Below, in pieces: positions 34,801 to 37,279 of a stretch of DNA of 64,000 nucleotides (its first letter is position 1; each line of letters begins with the position of its first letter). The notes below the pieces were generated by a model, which made no database searches, was not told the origin of the DNA, and was given only the letters and a program-made list of their open reading frames with translations. This DNA comes from Merluccius polli. Lineage: Eukaryota > Chordata > Actinopteri > Gadiformes > Merlucciidae. The stretch spans positions 62,001 through 126,000 of the forward strand of contig JAOPHQ010004843.1 in NCBI GenBank assembly GCA_030340625.1, written 5' to 3'. Made by a program: the position numbers and the translations under genes.

Positions 34801-35534
34801 TTGGGTTTTTTTTCTCTCTCTGTCCCTCCCCCCCCCCCCCCCCCCTCCCCACCAGTGTGCCAGCGAGTGCCTCACCCCTGCACCCGTCTCGTCTCTGAAA
34901 CGAAGAGCATTCCGGTCTGGGAGGACGGAGTCTGTCATTACCTGTAAGTCCTTCACTTTGTCTGTTCTTCGAAGACGTGTGAGTGAGTGTTAAGTCCTCA
35001 CAAAGCAGACGAATGCAGCTGAATATGAATCGGTTTACTCAGTGTGTTTTCACACTCCCTCTCCCACAGGTACAAGCGGGCCTACAAGGTCCAGCAGGAT
35101 GTCTGCTTCAGGGAGATCTGTGAACCCTCGCTTCCCGCCAAAACTCAGAGTACGTTTATGAGCAAGATAGACTGAAGACAACCGTGGTGACTATGATCAC
35201 CTGGTTTTGACATAAGACTGTTCTGTTCTCCAAACAAATAGACAGTCTCAAATAGAGACAGGAATGGCCTCCGATTGTAGTCAAAGAAATGTAAATACGG
35301 ATTAAAGATTATATCAATATCTATCAATATAATATTAACACGAGTATCATATATTGTAATGAAGTTTGATATCCAATGTGCATCAATGTAATTTTGGTGT
35401 TATGTTTTAATGATTTGCCTATTGACTAGTTGTATGTTTTCATGGTTGTCTTTCTGTTGACCTAAAAGATGTATTTTCTCTCTTTTCTTTCCCTCTCTTT
35501 CCATCCAGAGTCCTCTGTCCATGCTGCCGCATAA
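1046..35534 (+). CDS. sned1: sned1, sushi/nidogen/EGF-like/FN3 extracellular matrix protein (30 exons, 5' partial)
   Basis: SNED1 is a secreted extracellular matrix glycoprotein. The spliced + strand reading gives, in order: NIDO (exons 1-3), ten EGF modules (exons 4-7 and 8/9-14), one sushi/CCP module (exon 15), four EGF modules (exons 16-19), three FN3 modules (exons 20-23), a basic linker (exons 24-26), a damaged EGF (exon 27) and a Cys-rich tail (exons 28-30) ending at TAA 35532. This is the human SNED1 order as I remember it, except that the human EGF just before the sushi module has no counterpart here. Nearly all junctions are phase 1, as in shuffled EGF/CCP/FN3 modules. The signal peptide and first NIDO residues are upstream of the window. 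Identity rests on near-identical stretches such as FWADVDNRRAG, VTFFGGSS and CFHYIGKYKC. Exon numbers are local to the window. Confidence 0.95.
1469..2025 (-). mobile_element. tRNA-like SINE copy, interrupted by a TTAA MITE
   Basis: Read on the minus strand it has a B-box-like GGTTCTGGGTTTAAACCCC near one end, and on the plus strand it begins TTTAGTCATTTAGCAGAAGC. Between these lie three units of the 41-bp repeat (from 1528). The same order recurs at 5711, 18140 and 41690, defining a dispersed SINE-like family. Confidence 0.7.
1645..1915. mobile_element. TTAA-targeting MITE (piggyBac-like), 271 bp
   Basis: Perfect 36-bp terminal inverted repeats (AGGAACACTTCACCC... and its complement at 1880-1915), flanked by TTAA at 1641-1644 and 1916-1919. 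Removing the element and one TTAA restores the 41-bp unit (CATTAAGGAGCAGG). No coding capacity. TTAA duplication is typical of piggyBac-type elements. Confidence 0.88.
2127..2267 (+). CDS. sned1: sned1 exon 2 (NIDO domain, part 2)
   Basis: Acceptor CCACACAG ends at 2126 and donor GTAACA starts at 2268; 141 nt, 47 codons, phase 0. It reads VNTFQVVLITDGELSF through GGLGGIAAQ and joins in frame to exon 1, which ends in Pro. This is the middle of the NIDO beta-sandwich. Confidence 0.95.
2425..2525. repeat. short tandem repeat, about 36-bp unit, three copies
   Basis: Copies of a unit like GGTGATAGTTTGGTGGTGTT followed by CGGTGATGTTTT just before sned1 exon 3. They create spurious minus-strand frames with a repeated ITETPPNYHQ motif. 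Confidence 0.75.
2553..2715 (+). CDS. sned1: sned1 exon 3 (end of NIDO domain)
   Basis: Acceptor TTCCCAG ends at 2552 and donor GTTATA starts at 2716; 163 nt, leaving phase 1. It encodes AGFNAGDGKRYFNIPGSR through RWVFRIDD, the conserved C-terminal NIDO motif. The donor GTTATA is weak, but the phase and the residues across the junction (NDS-A-SVC) agree with exon 4. Confidence 0.92.
3149..3274 (+). CDS. sned1: sned1 exon 4 (EGF 1)
   Basis: Acceptor CCCCACAG ends at 3148 and donor GTGAGG starts at 3275; 126 nt, phase 1 to 1. It carries CPHLRPCLNGGQC, then an extended loop with CIDDC, then CSCLAGFTGRRC. The extra Cys pair in the first loop matches the first EGF of human SNED1, supporting orthology rather than a generic EGF protein. 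Confidence 0.94.
3385..3870. repeat. 21-bp minisatellite, about 22 copies
   Basis: Unit GTAGGTTGGTGGTATAAGCC(T). Because 21 is a multiple of three, the minus strand is open as a YRLIPPT heptad repeat over 3611-3877. That frame has no other gene sign and lies in an intron. Confidence 0.92.
4103..4216 (+). CDS. sned1: sned1 exon 5 (EGF 2, calcium-binding type)
   Basis: Acceptor CTTCCAG ends at 4102 and donor GTAGCT starts at 4217; 114 nt, phase 1 to 1. It starts DMDEC and contains SSPCQNGGTC and CRCPPGFSGPLC. The D-x-D-E-C start is the calcium-binding EGF signature. Confidence 0.95.
4522..4635 (+). CDS. sned1: sned1 exon 6 (EGF 3, calcium-binding type)
   Basis: Acceptor GTGCAG ends at 4521 and donor GTGAGC starts at 4636; 114 nt, phase 1 to 1. 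It starts DVDEC and contains TPCRNGGVC and CTCTPGYTGMLC. All six EGF cysteines are present. Confidence 0.95.
5523..5636 (+). CDS. sned1: sned1 exon 7 (EGF 4, calcium-binding type)
   Basis: Acceptor GCTACAG ends at 5522 and donor GTGAAC starts at 5637; 114 nt, phase 1 to 1. It starts DVDEC and contains SQPCLNGGEC and CVCPASFTGDRC. It has the same size and phase as exons 5 and 6. Confidence 0.95.
5711..5860 (-). mobile_element. tRNA-like SINE copy with a single 41-bp unit
   Basis: Contains CATTCAGCAGACGCTTTTAT, then CATTAAGGAGCAGGTAGGGG once, then CAGACATTGGGGATCGATCC. It shows the unexpanded form of the family. The rest of the intron (5861-6762) shows no clear feature. Confidence 0.7.
6763..6810 (+). 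CDS. sned1: sned1 exon 8 (short linker before EGF 5)
   Basis: Acceptor CTCTCCCCAG ends at 6762 after a strong pyrimidine tract, and donor GTACAA starts at 6811. The 48 nt keep phase 1 to 1 and encode a Cys-free linker, EIVVPQVNSTQADNQT, with one or two possible N-glycosylation sites. Splice sites, phase and the open frame support it; there is no domain homology, so it is less certain than its neighbours. Confidence 0.72.
7063..7170 (+). CDS. sned1: sned1 exon 9 (EGF 5)
   Basis: Acceptor TGCTCCAG ends at 7062 and donor GTAACG starts at 7171; 108 nt, phase 1 to 1. It encodes EACEGEDCGKHQIC, then NCTCSPGFYGHNC. The module has six cysteines but lacks the usual NGG turn, so it is a divergent EGF. 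Confidence 0.9.
7190..7450. repeat. about 30-bp minisatellite (CCTGTACCTGACCCTCACCT type)
   Basis: About eight imperfect copies starting 20 bases after sned1 exon 9, sharing TGTACCTGACCCTCACC and TCTACCTTTCC. Confidence 0.85.
7826..8058. repeat. (GA)n microsatellite complex
   Basis: Two long (GA)n tracts (7826-7863 and about 8014-8056) joined by degenerate GAGA-rich DNA. Long Ser/Leu-rich minus-strand frames over it are artefacts. Confidence 0.95.
8233..11027. repeat. 41-bp minisatellite, about 60 copies, grown inside a SINE
   Basis: Unit TTAGACAGTACAGAGACAGG + TCATTAAGGAGCAGGTAGGGG, 41 bases, with variants (GTGGGGG, GTAGCAG). It starts with the SINE segment TTAGCAGACACTTTTATCC at 8242 and ends with another SINE part at 11021. 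Higher-order patterns of variant units are visible. One hAT MITE interrupts it. Confidence 0.95.
10134..10337. mobile_element. hAT MITE inside the 41-bp array, 204 bp
   Basis: Long inverted repeats (CAGGCCTGGGCAATCTGTTC and its complement) and an 8-bp duplication AGTTAGAC at 10126-10133 and 10338-10345. Non-coding. The duplication has TA at its centre, as Buster-type hAT elements prefer. Confidence 0.9.
11021..11090 (+). mobile_element. SINE tRNA-like part at the end of the array
   Basis: Contains GTAGGGTGTTTGACTCCCAG and AAAGGTACTGG, the tRNA-related half of the SINE, here on the plus strand while the array's left end is in the minus orientation. This suggests a rearranged or composite locus. 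No clear feature follows in 11091-11560. Confidence 0.55.
11565..11870. repeat. about 26-bp minisatellite, about 12 copies
   Basis: Unit close to GTGCTAAGAGCTAGCTGATG + TAGCAT, with AGCTAGCT palindromes inside. Located in the intron before sned1 exon 10. Confidence 0.9.
12150..12209. repeat. poly-C followed by (AC)n
   Basis: Sixteen C residues then about 21 AC units. Confidence 0.95.
12315..12382. repeat. (GAT)n microsatellite abutting a splice acceptor
   Basis: About 22 TGA/GAT units ending six bases before the CAG of sned1 exon 10. It replaces the expected pyrimidine tract, leaving only TGTTTCAG. Confidence 0.95.
12389..12481 (+). CDS. sned1: sned1 exon 10 (EGF 6, short form)
   Basis: Acceptor TGTTTCAG ends at 12388 and donor GTGGGT starts at 12482; 93 nt, phase 1 to 1. 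It encodes EECLCQNGGVC through CECSSGFTGLYC. The short first loop matches the human SNED1 module of the form DDCECRNGG. A (GAT)n tract runs almost to the acceptor. Confidence 0.93.
12485..12640. repeat. about 30-bp tandem repeat (CTACACCTAGCCTAGCATGT)
   Basis: Three to five decaying copies right after the exon 10 donor, then a CT-rich stretch. Confidence 0.85.
12746..12822. repeat. (CA)n microsatellite
   Basis: About 37 CA units, preceded by (CTCA)n, between sned1 exons 10 and 11. The intron 13011-13712 that follows shows no distinct feature. Confidence 0.95.
12876..13010 (+). CDS. sned1: sned1 exon 11 (EGF 7)
   Basis: Acceptor CCTCCAG ends at 12875 and donor GTAAGA starts at 13011; 135 nt, phase 1 to 1. 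It encodes EVTQTPCSNNRPCPDGGPC, then YLCTCQTSGAELD. Like the human module (PCNMNTQCPDGGYC) it is atypical: the last EGF cysteines are missing and the exon runs on into an acidic linker. Confidence 0.93.
13713..13832 (+). CDS. sned1: sned1 exon 12 (EGF 8)
   Basis: Acceptor TTTTTCAG ends at 13712 and donor GTAGCG starts at 13833; 120 nt, phase 1 to 1. It encodes SVCDSSPCMNGGYC, then CDCKHGYWGKHCEK, a complete EGF. Confidence 0.94.
14265..14375. repeat. 22-23-bp minisatellite, left part
   Basis: Copies of GTTATCTATTGGTGTTAATC(CTG). The same array resumes at 16,900, so the intervening 2.5 kb was inserted into it. Confidence 0.9.
14632..14932. repeat. duplicated block of about 110 bp, 185 bp apart
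   Basis: CTGGTAAATTGTGAAAAATG and following bases through TATAGACCCTATAG are repeated at 14632 and 14817 with few differences, separated by GTCGCGATTCCC-type DNA. Confidence 0.85.
15340..15455 (+). mobile_element. LINE 3' tail with (TTGCC)n
   Basis: TGTAAAGCGCATTGAGTTGC, then AATGCGCTATATAAATAAAG, then CTGCC and TTGCC repeats. This is the form of a 5'-truncated fish LINE end. A shorter relative is at 26987. Confidence 0.65.
16479..16716. repeat. palindromic satellite, five copies centred on CTCGAG
   Basis: Five units alternating about 47 and 50 bases; each has AAAGATTTCGATATCTAGAG followed by a perfect 24-26-base palindrome (GTGTGAATGCTC/GAGCATTCACAC, first copy 16495-16520). Alternate units differ in a final ACACTAAT or ACATTAATAAT. 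Confidence 0.92.
16764..16893. repeat. long imperfect hairpin, 43-base arms
   Basis: Arm 16764-16806 starts GGGATAATGCCC; arm 16851-16893 ends GGGCATTATCCC. The arms pair with a few mismatches over 43 bases around a 44-base GC-rich loop that has its own inverted pieces (CGCGGAAGC, TCCGCGG). Confidence 0.85.
16900..17130. repeat. 22-23-bp minisatellite, right part
   Basis: About ten copies of GGTTATCTGTCGGTGTTAAT with (CCT) variation, continuing to 17 bases before the sned1 exon 13 acceptor. Intron 17265-17806 holds no clear feature. Confidence 0.9.
17148..17264 (+). CDS. sned1: sned1 exon 13 (EGF 9)
   Basis: Acceptor CCTCCAG ends at 17147 and donor GTATGT starts at 17265; 117 nt, phase 1 to 1. 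It encodes NTCASGPCRNGGSC, then CVCPYRFTGKHCE. The PYRFTG motif is shared with human SNED1. The upstream intron is the most disrupted in the gene, with a 2.5 kb insertion. Confidence 0.95.
17807..17953 (+). CDS. sned1: sned1 exon 14 (EGF 10 plus linker)
   Basis: Acceptor GTTCCCCAG ends at 17806 and donor GTCAGG starts at 17954; 147 nt, phase 1 to 1. It encodes GKPDPCASSPCVNGGTC and FHYIGKYKC, almost identical to human SNED1, then a linker VARTPQPRASA that leads straight into the sushi exon. Confidence 0.95.
17960..18140. repeat. 43-bp tandem repeat, four copies
   Basis: Unit GTCTTCAGTTATTTATACTC + ATGATTTATTCTTTACTTCTTTA. It starts within ten bases of the exon 14 donor. Confidence 0.9.
18140..18400 (-). 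mobile_element. tRNA-like SINE copy, interrupted by a TTAA element
   Basis: TTATTTAGCGGACACTTGCC at the left, AAGGAGCAGGTAGGGGTTA in the middle and TGGACATTGGGGATCC at the right, the family order. A 105-bp element sits in the TTAA of its 41-bp segment. Confidence 0.7.
18200..18304. mobile_element. 105-bp TTAA-flanked MITE
   Basis: Flanked by TTAA at 18196-18199 and 18305-18308. Ends AGGGGCTATAGACGATAT and (complement) AGGGGCTATTAGATGATAT form imperfect inverted repeats. The host site is the same CATTAAGGAG position as for the element at 1645, but the two elements differ in sequence. Confidence 0.82.
18904..19077 (+). CDS. sned1: sned1 exon 15 (sushi/CCP module)
   Basis: Acceptor TGTTCCAG ends at 18903 and donor GTACGT starts at 19078; 174 nt, phase 1 to 1. 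It encodes DCGPPPQVKHAEV, a middle VALYVCHPGF and a terminal GSWTLPPAC, giving the four-cysteine CCP pattern with the conserved Trp. A single sushi module embedded in EGF modules is diagnostic of SNED1. Confidence 0.95.
19482..19595 (+). CDS. sned1: sned1 exon 16 (EGF 11, first after sushi)
   Basis: Acceptor AATCAG ends at 19481 and donor GTATGC starts at 19596; 114 nt, phase 1 to 1. It encodes EMNKCLSRPCLNGGTC, then CDCPRGFTGNRC. Confidence 0.95.
20100..20430 (-). pseudogene. Myb/SANT-like protein fragment of a Harbinger-type transposon
   Basis: A minus-strand frame (20118-20426, 102 codons) begins MNMSQIENYNEEQKLYLLYC and contains KNLWKRLKVEGR, the pattern of Myb/SANT-like DNA-binding proteins that accompany PIF/Harbinger transposases. 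No transposase is nearby and the element ends are not clear, so it is probably a decayed copy. It lies in the intron between sned1 exons 16 and 17. Confidence 0.5.
21057..21170 (+). CDS. sned1: sned1 exon 17 (EGF 12, calcium-binding type)
   Basis: Acceptor ATGCAG ends at 21056 and donor GTGAGT starts at 21171; 114 nt, phase 1 to 1. It starts DVDEC and contains SEPCLHGGSC and CHCQQGFSGPSC. Confidence 0.95.
   Translation, partial: TSTSVSQSPASTGGRVTTSREDSSVTASRASVAPAVS
21296..21545 (-). mobile_element. dispersed repeat with (TTTACA)n start, copy 1
   Basis: Starts TACATTTACATTTACATTTA, then GGGCATTTAGCAGAC, then ATATATCACTGTCGGTACAG. It matches the copy at 34548 over about 200 bases. The shared GCATTTAGCAGAC motif relates it to the SINE family above. 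Confidence 0.65.
21580..21610. repeat. (GT)n microsatellite before sned1 exon 18
   Basis: About 13 GT units. Confidence 0.9.
21633..21734 (+). CDS. sned1: sned1 exon 18 (EGF 13)
   Basis: Acceptor GTTTTCAG ends at 21632 and donor GTAAGT starts at 21735; 102 nt, phase 1 to 1. It encodes DWCSSSPCLNGGVC, then CLCKDGFFGDQC. The loop between the third and fourth cysteines is short, but all six cysteines are there. Confidence 0.94.
21858..21974 (+). CDS. sned1: sned1 exon 19 (EGF 14)
   Basis: Acceptor CCCTCTAG ends at 21857 and donor GTCAGG starts at 21975; 117 nt, phase 1 to 1. It encodes ENPCVLQPCGNRGSC, then CACRVGHTGKDCDK. The module is the last EGF before the FN3 region, as in human. Confidence 0.94.
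22285..22485. repeat. about 44-bp minisatellite before sned1 exon 20
   Basis: About five copies of CTCCCTGGCTAAGGTGTATG + GTAGTAGGTCTGTAGGTCTCAGGT, ending about 20 bases from the FN3 exon. Confidence 0.9.
22503..22805 (+). CDS. sned1: sned1 exon 20 (fibronectin type III 1)
   Basis: Acceptor CCCTAG ends at 22502 and donor GTGAGT starts at 22806; 303 nt, phase 1 to 1. It contains VEIRWDQPDP (strand B Trp), VTGFAVTY, and LTPGELYNISTFSIKRN (strand F Tyr), so a whole FN3 fold is in one exon. It ends LIRTR, leading directly into the second FN3. Confidence 0.95.
22985..23250. mobile_element. copy of the CATTATCCC/TTGAATACTCG family (partial)
   Basis: CCCCGACAGGGTGATGCAGG at the left and CCAATCAGAATCGAGTATT at the right are the complement or equivalents of ends seen at 30600-30800 and 43490-43750. 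Confidence 0.55.
23290..23473 (+). CDS. sned1: sned1 exon 21 (fibronectin type III 2, first half)
   Basis: Acceptor GCCGCAG ends at 23289 and donor GTCCGT starts at 23474; 184 nt, phase 1 to 2. It contains RPRPVEQLQVVNVSS, VWLRWLVQAARHA and a terminal ITEFSF. The donor is weak, but cutting here joins exon 22 with the same spacing as human SNED1 (F-F then LLPG). Confidence 0.87.
23655..23850 (+). mobile_element. tRNA-like SINE copy, plus orientation
   Basis: GTTACTGGTTCAGGTGTTTG, ACTCCCAGCCAAAAAGGTAC, then CCACAGTCTACTTG, GAGCAAGATGCCCCC, and an A-rich stretch before ACCAAATGACTAAATAG. This is the family read in tRNA orientation. Confidence 0.7.
23943..24739. mobile_element. TTAA-flanked non-autonomous element, 797 bp
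   Basis: TTAA at 23939-23942 and 24740-24743; ends AGGTGCAGTGTGTAAAAT and (complement) AGGTCCAAAGTGTAAAAT are inverted repeats. No long frame. Its middle (about 24145-24290) matches parts of two hAT-like elements at 45657-47141 and 51096-51952. Confidence 0.82.
24810..24922 (+). CDS. sned1: sned1 exon 22 (fibronectin type III 2, second half)
   Basis: Acceptor CCAAAG ends at 24809 and donor GTACGT starts at 24923; 113 nt, phase 2 to 1. It encodes TLLPGQMYTVEVLTQSG and ends PLPIWT, matching the strand F-G part of the human second FN3. Another AG 18 bases upstream (AACAAG) would add six residues; spacing favours the chosen one. A 797-bp TTAA element ends 70 bases upstream. Confidence 0.85.
25128..25355. 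repeat. (ATGG)n-type degenerate tetranucleotide
   Basis: GATGGATG-type repeats before sned1 exon 23. It lets a minus-strand frame run from the exon's antisense into Ile/His/Pro/Ser repeats. Confidence 0.92.
25512..25790 (+). CDS. sned1: sned1 exon 23 (fibronectin type III 3)
   Basis: Acceptor CACACAG ends at 25511 and donor GTGAGT starts at 25791; 279 nt, phase 1 to 1. It encodes RPLPPQNLSLAQV, SALITWERHP, DGFVVNVTRG and LSPGQHYDLVLTAI, a complete FN3. Confidence 0.95.
26298..26421 (+). CDS. sned1: sned1 exon 24 (post-FN3 linker)
   Basis: Acceptor GGAACAG ends at 26297 and donor GTGGGT starts at 26422; 124 nt, phase 1 to 2. The product is charged and low in complexity (MGRRERLTLLGHGGRP, then ENSDEHR) with no fold. 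Position, phase and the ETPTQPP-like middle (QTPPQDRGG) fit the poorly conserved linker of SNED1. Confidence 0.8.
27132..27880. mobile_element. hAT-like element in the array, 749 bp
   Basis: Ends CAGAGGTTGCGCTAGAC and (complement) CAGGGGTCGCGTTAAC; 8-bp duplication GGTTAGAC at 27124-27131 and 27881-27888. It contains a nested palindromic element (27218-27688). Non-coding. Confidence 0.88.
27218..27688. mobile_element. palindromic MITE nested in the hAT element
   Basis: Ends CCATAGACATATATATGTAG and complement; GACGCCTCAT and ATGAGGCGTC lie just inside. A TTTCAA direct repeat flanks it (27212-27217, 27689-27694), a likely 6-bp duplication. Confidence 0.75.
28071..28352. mobile_element. hAT-like element with G-rich core, 282 bp
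   Basis: Ends CAGGGGCGG and complement CCGCCCCTG; 8-bp duplication CAGGTCAT at 28063-28070 and 28353-28360. The inside has G runs with GCGCGATTGTTGAC and ACACCCCGGACCTGCGACC units, related to the block at 59840-60240. Confidence 0.85.
28920..29002 (+). CDS. sned1: sned1 exon 25 (basic linker)
   Basis: Acceptor CCTGTAG ends at 28919 and donor GTAAGA starts at 29003; 83 nt, phase 2 to 1. It encodes RYKELIDRRGKITAQF, which lines up with human RFSELVDGRGRVSARF. This anchors the linker assignment. Confidence 0.88.
29170..29880. mobile_element. copy of the CATTATCCC/TTGAATACTCG family, hit by a hAT element
   Basis: Left TTGGTTGAATACTCGATTCTG, right GTACATTATCCCTTACAT. A TTACAT direct repeat is present at both edges. 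The hairpin-forming half (GGGATAATGTACAGCG and complement) is split by the 347-bp element at 29502. Confidence 0.6.
29502..29848. mobile_element. hAT MITE, 347 bp
   Basis: Ends TAGGGATGCACCGATACC and (complement) TAGGGATGCATCGATACC; 8-bp duplication GTACTGAC at 29494-29501 and 29849-29856, of the nTnnnnAn type of Ac-like hATs. The inside has a poly-C run and CGTCGACAATCGC, related to the G-rich module elsewhere. Confidence 0.9.
29890..30323. mobile_element. hAT-like element, 434 bp
   Basis: Ends CAGTGTTTTTCAACC and (complement) CAGTGGTTCCCAAC; flanks CCATATAG and CCATATAT differ at one of eight bases. Non-coding. Confidence 0.78.
30600..30800. mobile_element. copy of the CATTATCCC/TTGAATACTCG family (partial)
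   Basis: AACCCAGACAGGGTGATGCAGG, CATTATCCCGCTTATTAG and ATCGAGTATTCAACAAAG, reverse-oriented relative to the copy at 29170. Confidence 0.55.
30927..31025 (+). CDS. sned1: sned1 exon 26 (linker before last EGF)
   Basis: Acceptor CCCGCAG ends at 30926 and donor GTAGGT starts at 31026; 99 nt, phase 1 to 1. It encodes PVRLERIEETTNKISLALEV, matching the human ENMEEAPKRVSLALQLPE region. Confidence 0.88.
31150..31330 (-). mobile_element. retroelement-tail-like stretch in the intron before exon 27
   Basis: GATTCTGATTCAGATAGGTTTATTGATCCC is the complement of the GGATTAATAAAG..TCTGAATC type end seen at 37480. Boundaries are approximate. The rest of 31331-31755 is unremarkable apart from poly-C at about 31574 and G-rich DNA. 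Confidence 0.4.
31771..31812. repeat. (GT)n plus poly-G run inside the expected sned1 exon 27
   Basis: About 14 GT units followed by 14 G residues, running directly into FCECPAGF coding sequence. Confidence 0.95.
31813..31858 (+). CDS. sned1: sned1 exon 27, 3' half only (last EGF module)
   Basis: Only the end of this exon is recognisable: FCECPAGFKGRQCEL, nearly identical to the last EGF of human SNED1, with donor GTAAGT at 31859 and exit phase 1 as exon 28 needs. The expected first half (three more cysteines and an NGG turn) is replaced by a (GT)n tract (31771-31798) and a poly-G run (about 31799-31812). The nearest acceptor (CTCTCAG, ending at 31755) would give 103 nt and the wrong frame. 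A collapsed or mis-sequenced repeat is likelier than a real loss, but neither is proven. Confidence 0.8.
32320..32410 (+). mobile_element. tRNA-like SINE fragment, plus orientation
   Basis: AAAGGTTCTGGGTTCGATCC (B box), then CAGCAGTCTACCTGTAGGC, interrupted by the next minisatellite. Confidence 0.65.
32412..32965. repeat. 36-bp minisatellite, about 14 copies
   Basis: Unit TACTATGTTATAGCAGAACT + ACTGATCCAGCAGTCC. Its plus-strand frames (dodecapeptide repeats) are long but have no gene context. A 45-base scrap, GGGCTGGACTGGGAAC type, interrupts it near 32709. Confidence 0.93.
33295..33395 (+). mobile_element. SINE-related fragment
   Basis: CTAACCCCTACCTGCTCC is the complement of the 41-bp unit segment, followed by CACTCTGGATAAAGACGCTG. 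The intron from 33396 to 34547 shows no clear feature. Confidence 0.5.
34548..34790 (-). mobile_element. dispersed repeat with (TTTACA)n start, copy 2
   Basis: ATTTACATTTACATTTAGGG, CATTTAGCAGACATTTTTGTC, then AAATCACTATCGGTAGAG; about 200 bases match the copy at 21296. Confidence 0.65.
34829..34845. repeat. poly-C tract before sned1 exon 28
   Basis: Seventeen C residues that, with a few T, serve as the pyrimidine tract of the exon 28 acceptor. Confidence 0.9.
34856..34943 (+). CDS. sned1: sned1 exon 28 (Cys-rich tail, part 1)
   Basis: Acceptor CCACCAG ends at 34855 after a poly-C tract, and donor GTAAGT starts at 34944; 88 nt, phase 1 to 2. It encodes CQRVPHPCTRLVSETKS and PVWEDGVCHYL, closely matching human SNED1. 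Confidence 0.93.
35070..35149 (+). CDS. sned1: sned1 exon 29 (Cys-rich tail, part 2)
   Basis: Acceptor TCCCACAG ends at 35069 and donor GTACGT starts at 35150; 80 nt, phase 2 to 1. It encodes YKRAYKVQQDVCFREIC, equivalent to human YKRVYRVHQDICFKESC. Confidence 0.93.
35509..35534 (+). CDS. sned1: sned1 exon 30, coding end and stop
   Basis: Acceptor CATCCAG ends at 35508. The frame gives K-SSVHAAA then TAA at 35532-35534. The tail is shorter than the human basic C-terminus (which ends KSQTLEKS), so the last residues are fish-specific. A polyadenylation signal about 870 bases downstream supports this as the end of the gene. Confidence 0.8.
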
Positions 35535-35804
35535 AGACACGTCCATCTTTTGTTTTCTTGAACCCTGCCGCCCCTCATTCATACACCAGCATGTCATTTA
35601 AGGCAGAAAAAACATCCTCCATTTGAGAAGAAAGTTTTGTTTGTGTGGGTGTTATGTCTGCACCCTGCCTCTAGAGGAGGGTGTTTCTCAGAGACAAACA
35701 CCCTCTGACTCTGAGGACACAGTGTGTGGAAATGTGGACCCAAAATATGGTGGACCCAAAATATGGTGGACCCAGACGGTTGAAGGCATCTCCCGTGATT
35801 CAAG

Positions 35805-35960
35805 CCAGTTAACTTTATTCGTATCGCCCTTATCACAGTTACAGACTCATAGGTCATCAGGGGCTTGCATTAGACCACACCTCTACTTTAGGCCCTCAGG
35901 GGCCAAGAAAAAACGCCCAAACCCCCAGTAGGAAAAGGAAATAACCCTTGAGAAGGAACA
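35805..35960. mobile_element. LINE 3'-tail-like fragment in sned1 3' UTR
   Basis: The stretch runs from AACTTTATTCGTATCGCCC to GCCAAGAAAAAACGCCC. It resembles the tail of the L2 copy at 56833-57000, which reads TTTTATTTGTATAGCGCC and then CAAAGAAAAACTGCC. It is probably a short 5'-truncated LINE or LINE-tailed SINE now carried in the transcript. Confidence 0.45.
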
Positions 35961-36402
35961 TGATGGCGAAGAGAGTAACAGGTGTTGACTGGGCGGACAT
36001 GAAATGTTAACAAAATATAAAAAATTGTCAAAGTCAAAGTTTATTCAAATTGTTTACTGACGACGTCCATGTGTAATATAAATAGGATTTGCAGTGCACC
36101 CTGCATCTCAGTCTCTGTATACCTCATAGACGTGCAGCCCATGCTGAACCTAGGAGTCTTACGAAATATTCCCTCTGGGAATTCCCTCAGGGAAAATTAG
36201 CATCAGACAACAATGGATTCCAGTCGATCCAACACTGTACAGGACTGTAAAGTAAAGCACATCCCATCATTCAACCCGTTCCTCGAAGCAAACAGATATT
36301 CCTCGCCAGATACGGTGTACAGTATTTTTTGTTCTCTCGTCTTCCTCTGTTTTCTACTGTGTAAATAGTGTTCATAGGTGTTTTGTAGGTGAATATTTTA
36401 AT

Positions 36403-36408
36403 AATAAA
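36403..36408 (+). promoter_or_regulatory. sned1: sned1 polyadenylation signal AATAAA
   Basis: Canonical AATAAA followed within 20-60 bases by GT-rich DNA (GTTGGTCTGTTC, then a (GT)n run at about 36460), the usual arrangement of a cleavage site. Confidence 0.65.
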
Positions 36409-36654
36409 ATGTAAAACCTACTTTTGTGTTGGTCTGTTCTTGTAGTAGTTGATGAGATGTATGTGTGTGTGTGTGTGTGTGTGTGTAAAAGCACAATTCT
36501 GCTTCAGGTACACATGATAACATGCTAAATGTCACAGTGCATATAACATTACATGATTATACACCAATACCACCACCTCACTGCATTGCTCATCAACGTG
36601 GTTATAAGCCTATTGATCCAATCTATTGGTCACATTGTTCAATTCCAATAGATG

Positions 36655-36790
36655 ATTGATATCAGGGGGTTCGAGGGGTCCGGGGTTCGAGCAGGCAGGT
36701 AGCCCACTGCTCCTACAGCATAGCATGGGTTAAATGCAGAGAATGTAATTTCCCCATGGGGAATAAAGTATATCATTAGCATTATTATCA
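36655..36790 (+). mobile_element. SINE-like fragment between sned1 and ryk
   Basis: Contains a B-box-like GGGGTTCGAGC, then GTAGCCCACTGCTCC, and ends in TTTCCCCATGGGGAATAAAG, a tail typical of fish tRNA-derived SINEs that share a LINE end. The boundaries are approximate. Confidence 0.5.
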
Positions 36791-37279
36791 ATCAATAGCC
36801 TACATCCCAAGCAGAACCATAAGTTCCATTGGCTATAAAGGGTCGATATCACAGGTTTATTGGATCAAAAGGGCTCCAATGAAAGCTAATTTCAGCCAGT
36901 AAGAGTTCATATGAGTGACCAGAGATGGCGTTTTCCCTTCTTATTGCTTTATACAGCATGTCAATCAAATATGACAGGAGCCTAACATGAAAAGTTAAAC
37001 ATTATTTACATGTTTTAACTATTATCTGCATAACACATGAGGTCTACTTTACATTAAACAAGATTAGGATTAAGATACTGGGATTACGTCCCAGTTTACT
37101 GAATCATACATTTGCCTCTTTAAACAAATAGGCTACACATTGTCTCTCATTTGCATTCATTCAAATCAATCGTTACTCAAAACATTATTTAAAGTTAGTG
37201 TTATTTGTGTTATTTAATGTCATTCATAGTTTTTACCAAATGAAAATTAAAATATATGTAACTCATCCCAGCATTTTGT

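Larger units (their letters stand above)
35535..36425 (+). other. sned1: sned1 3' UTR
   Basis: Non-coding sequence from the stop codon to just past the AATAAA at 36403. It contains a short tandem doubling at 35740-35770 (GGACCCAAAATATGGT twice) and a LINE-tail-like stretch at about 35805-35960. The end point is inferred from the polyadenylation signal only. Confidence 0.6.
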
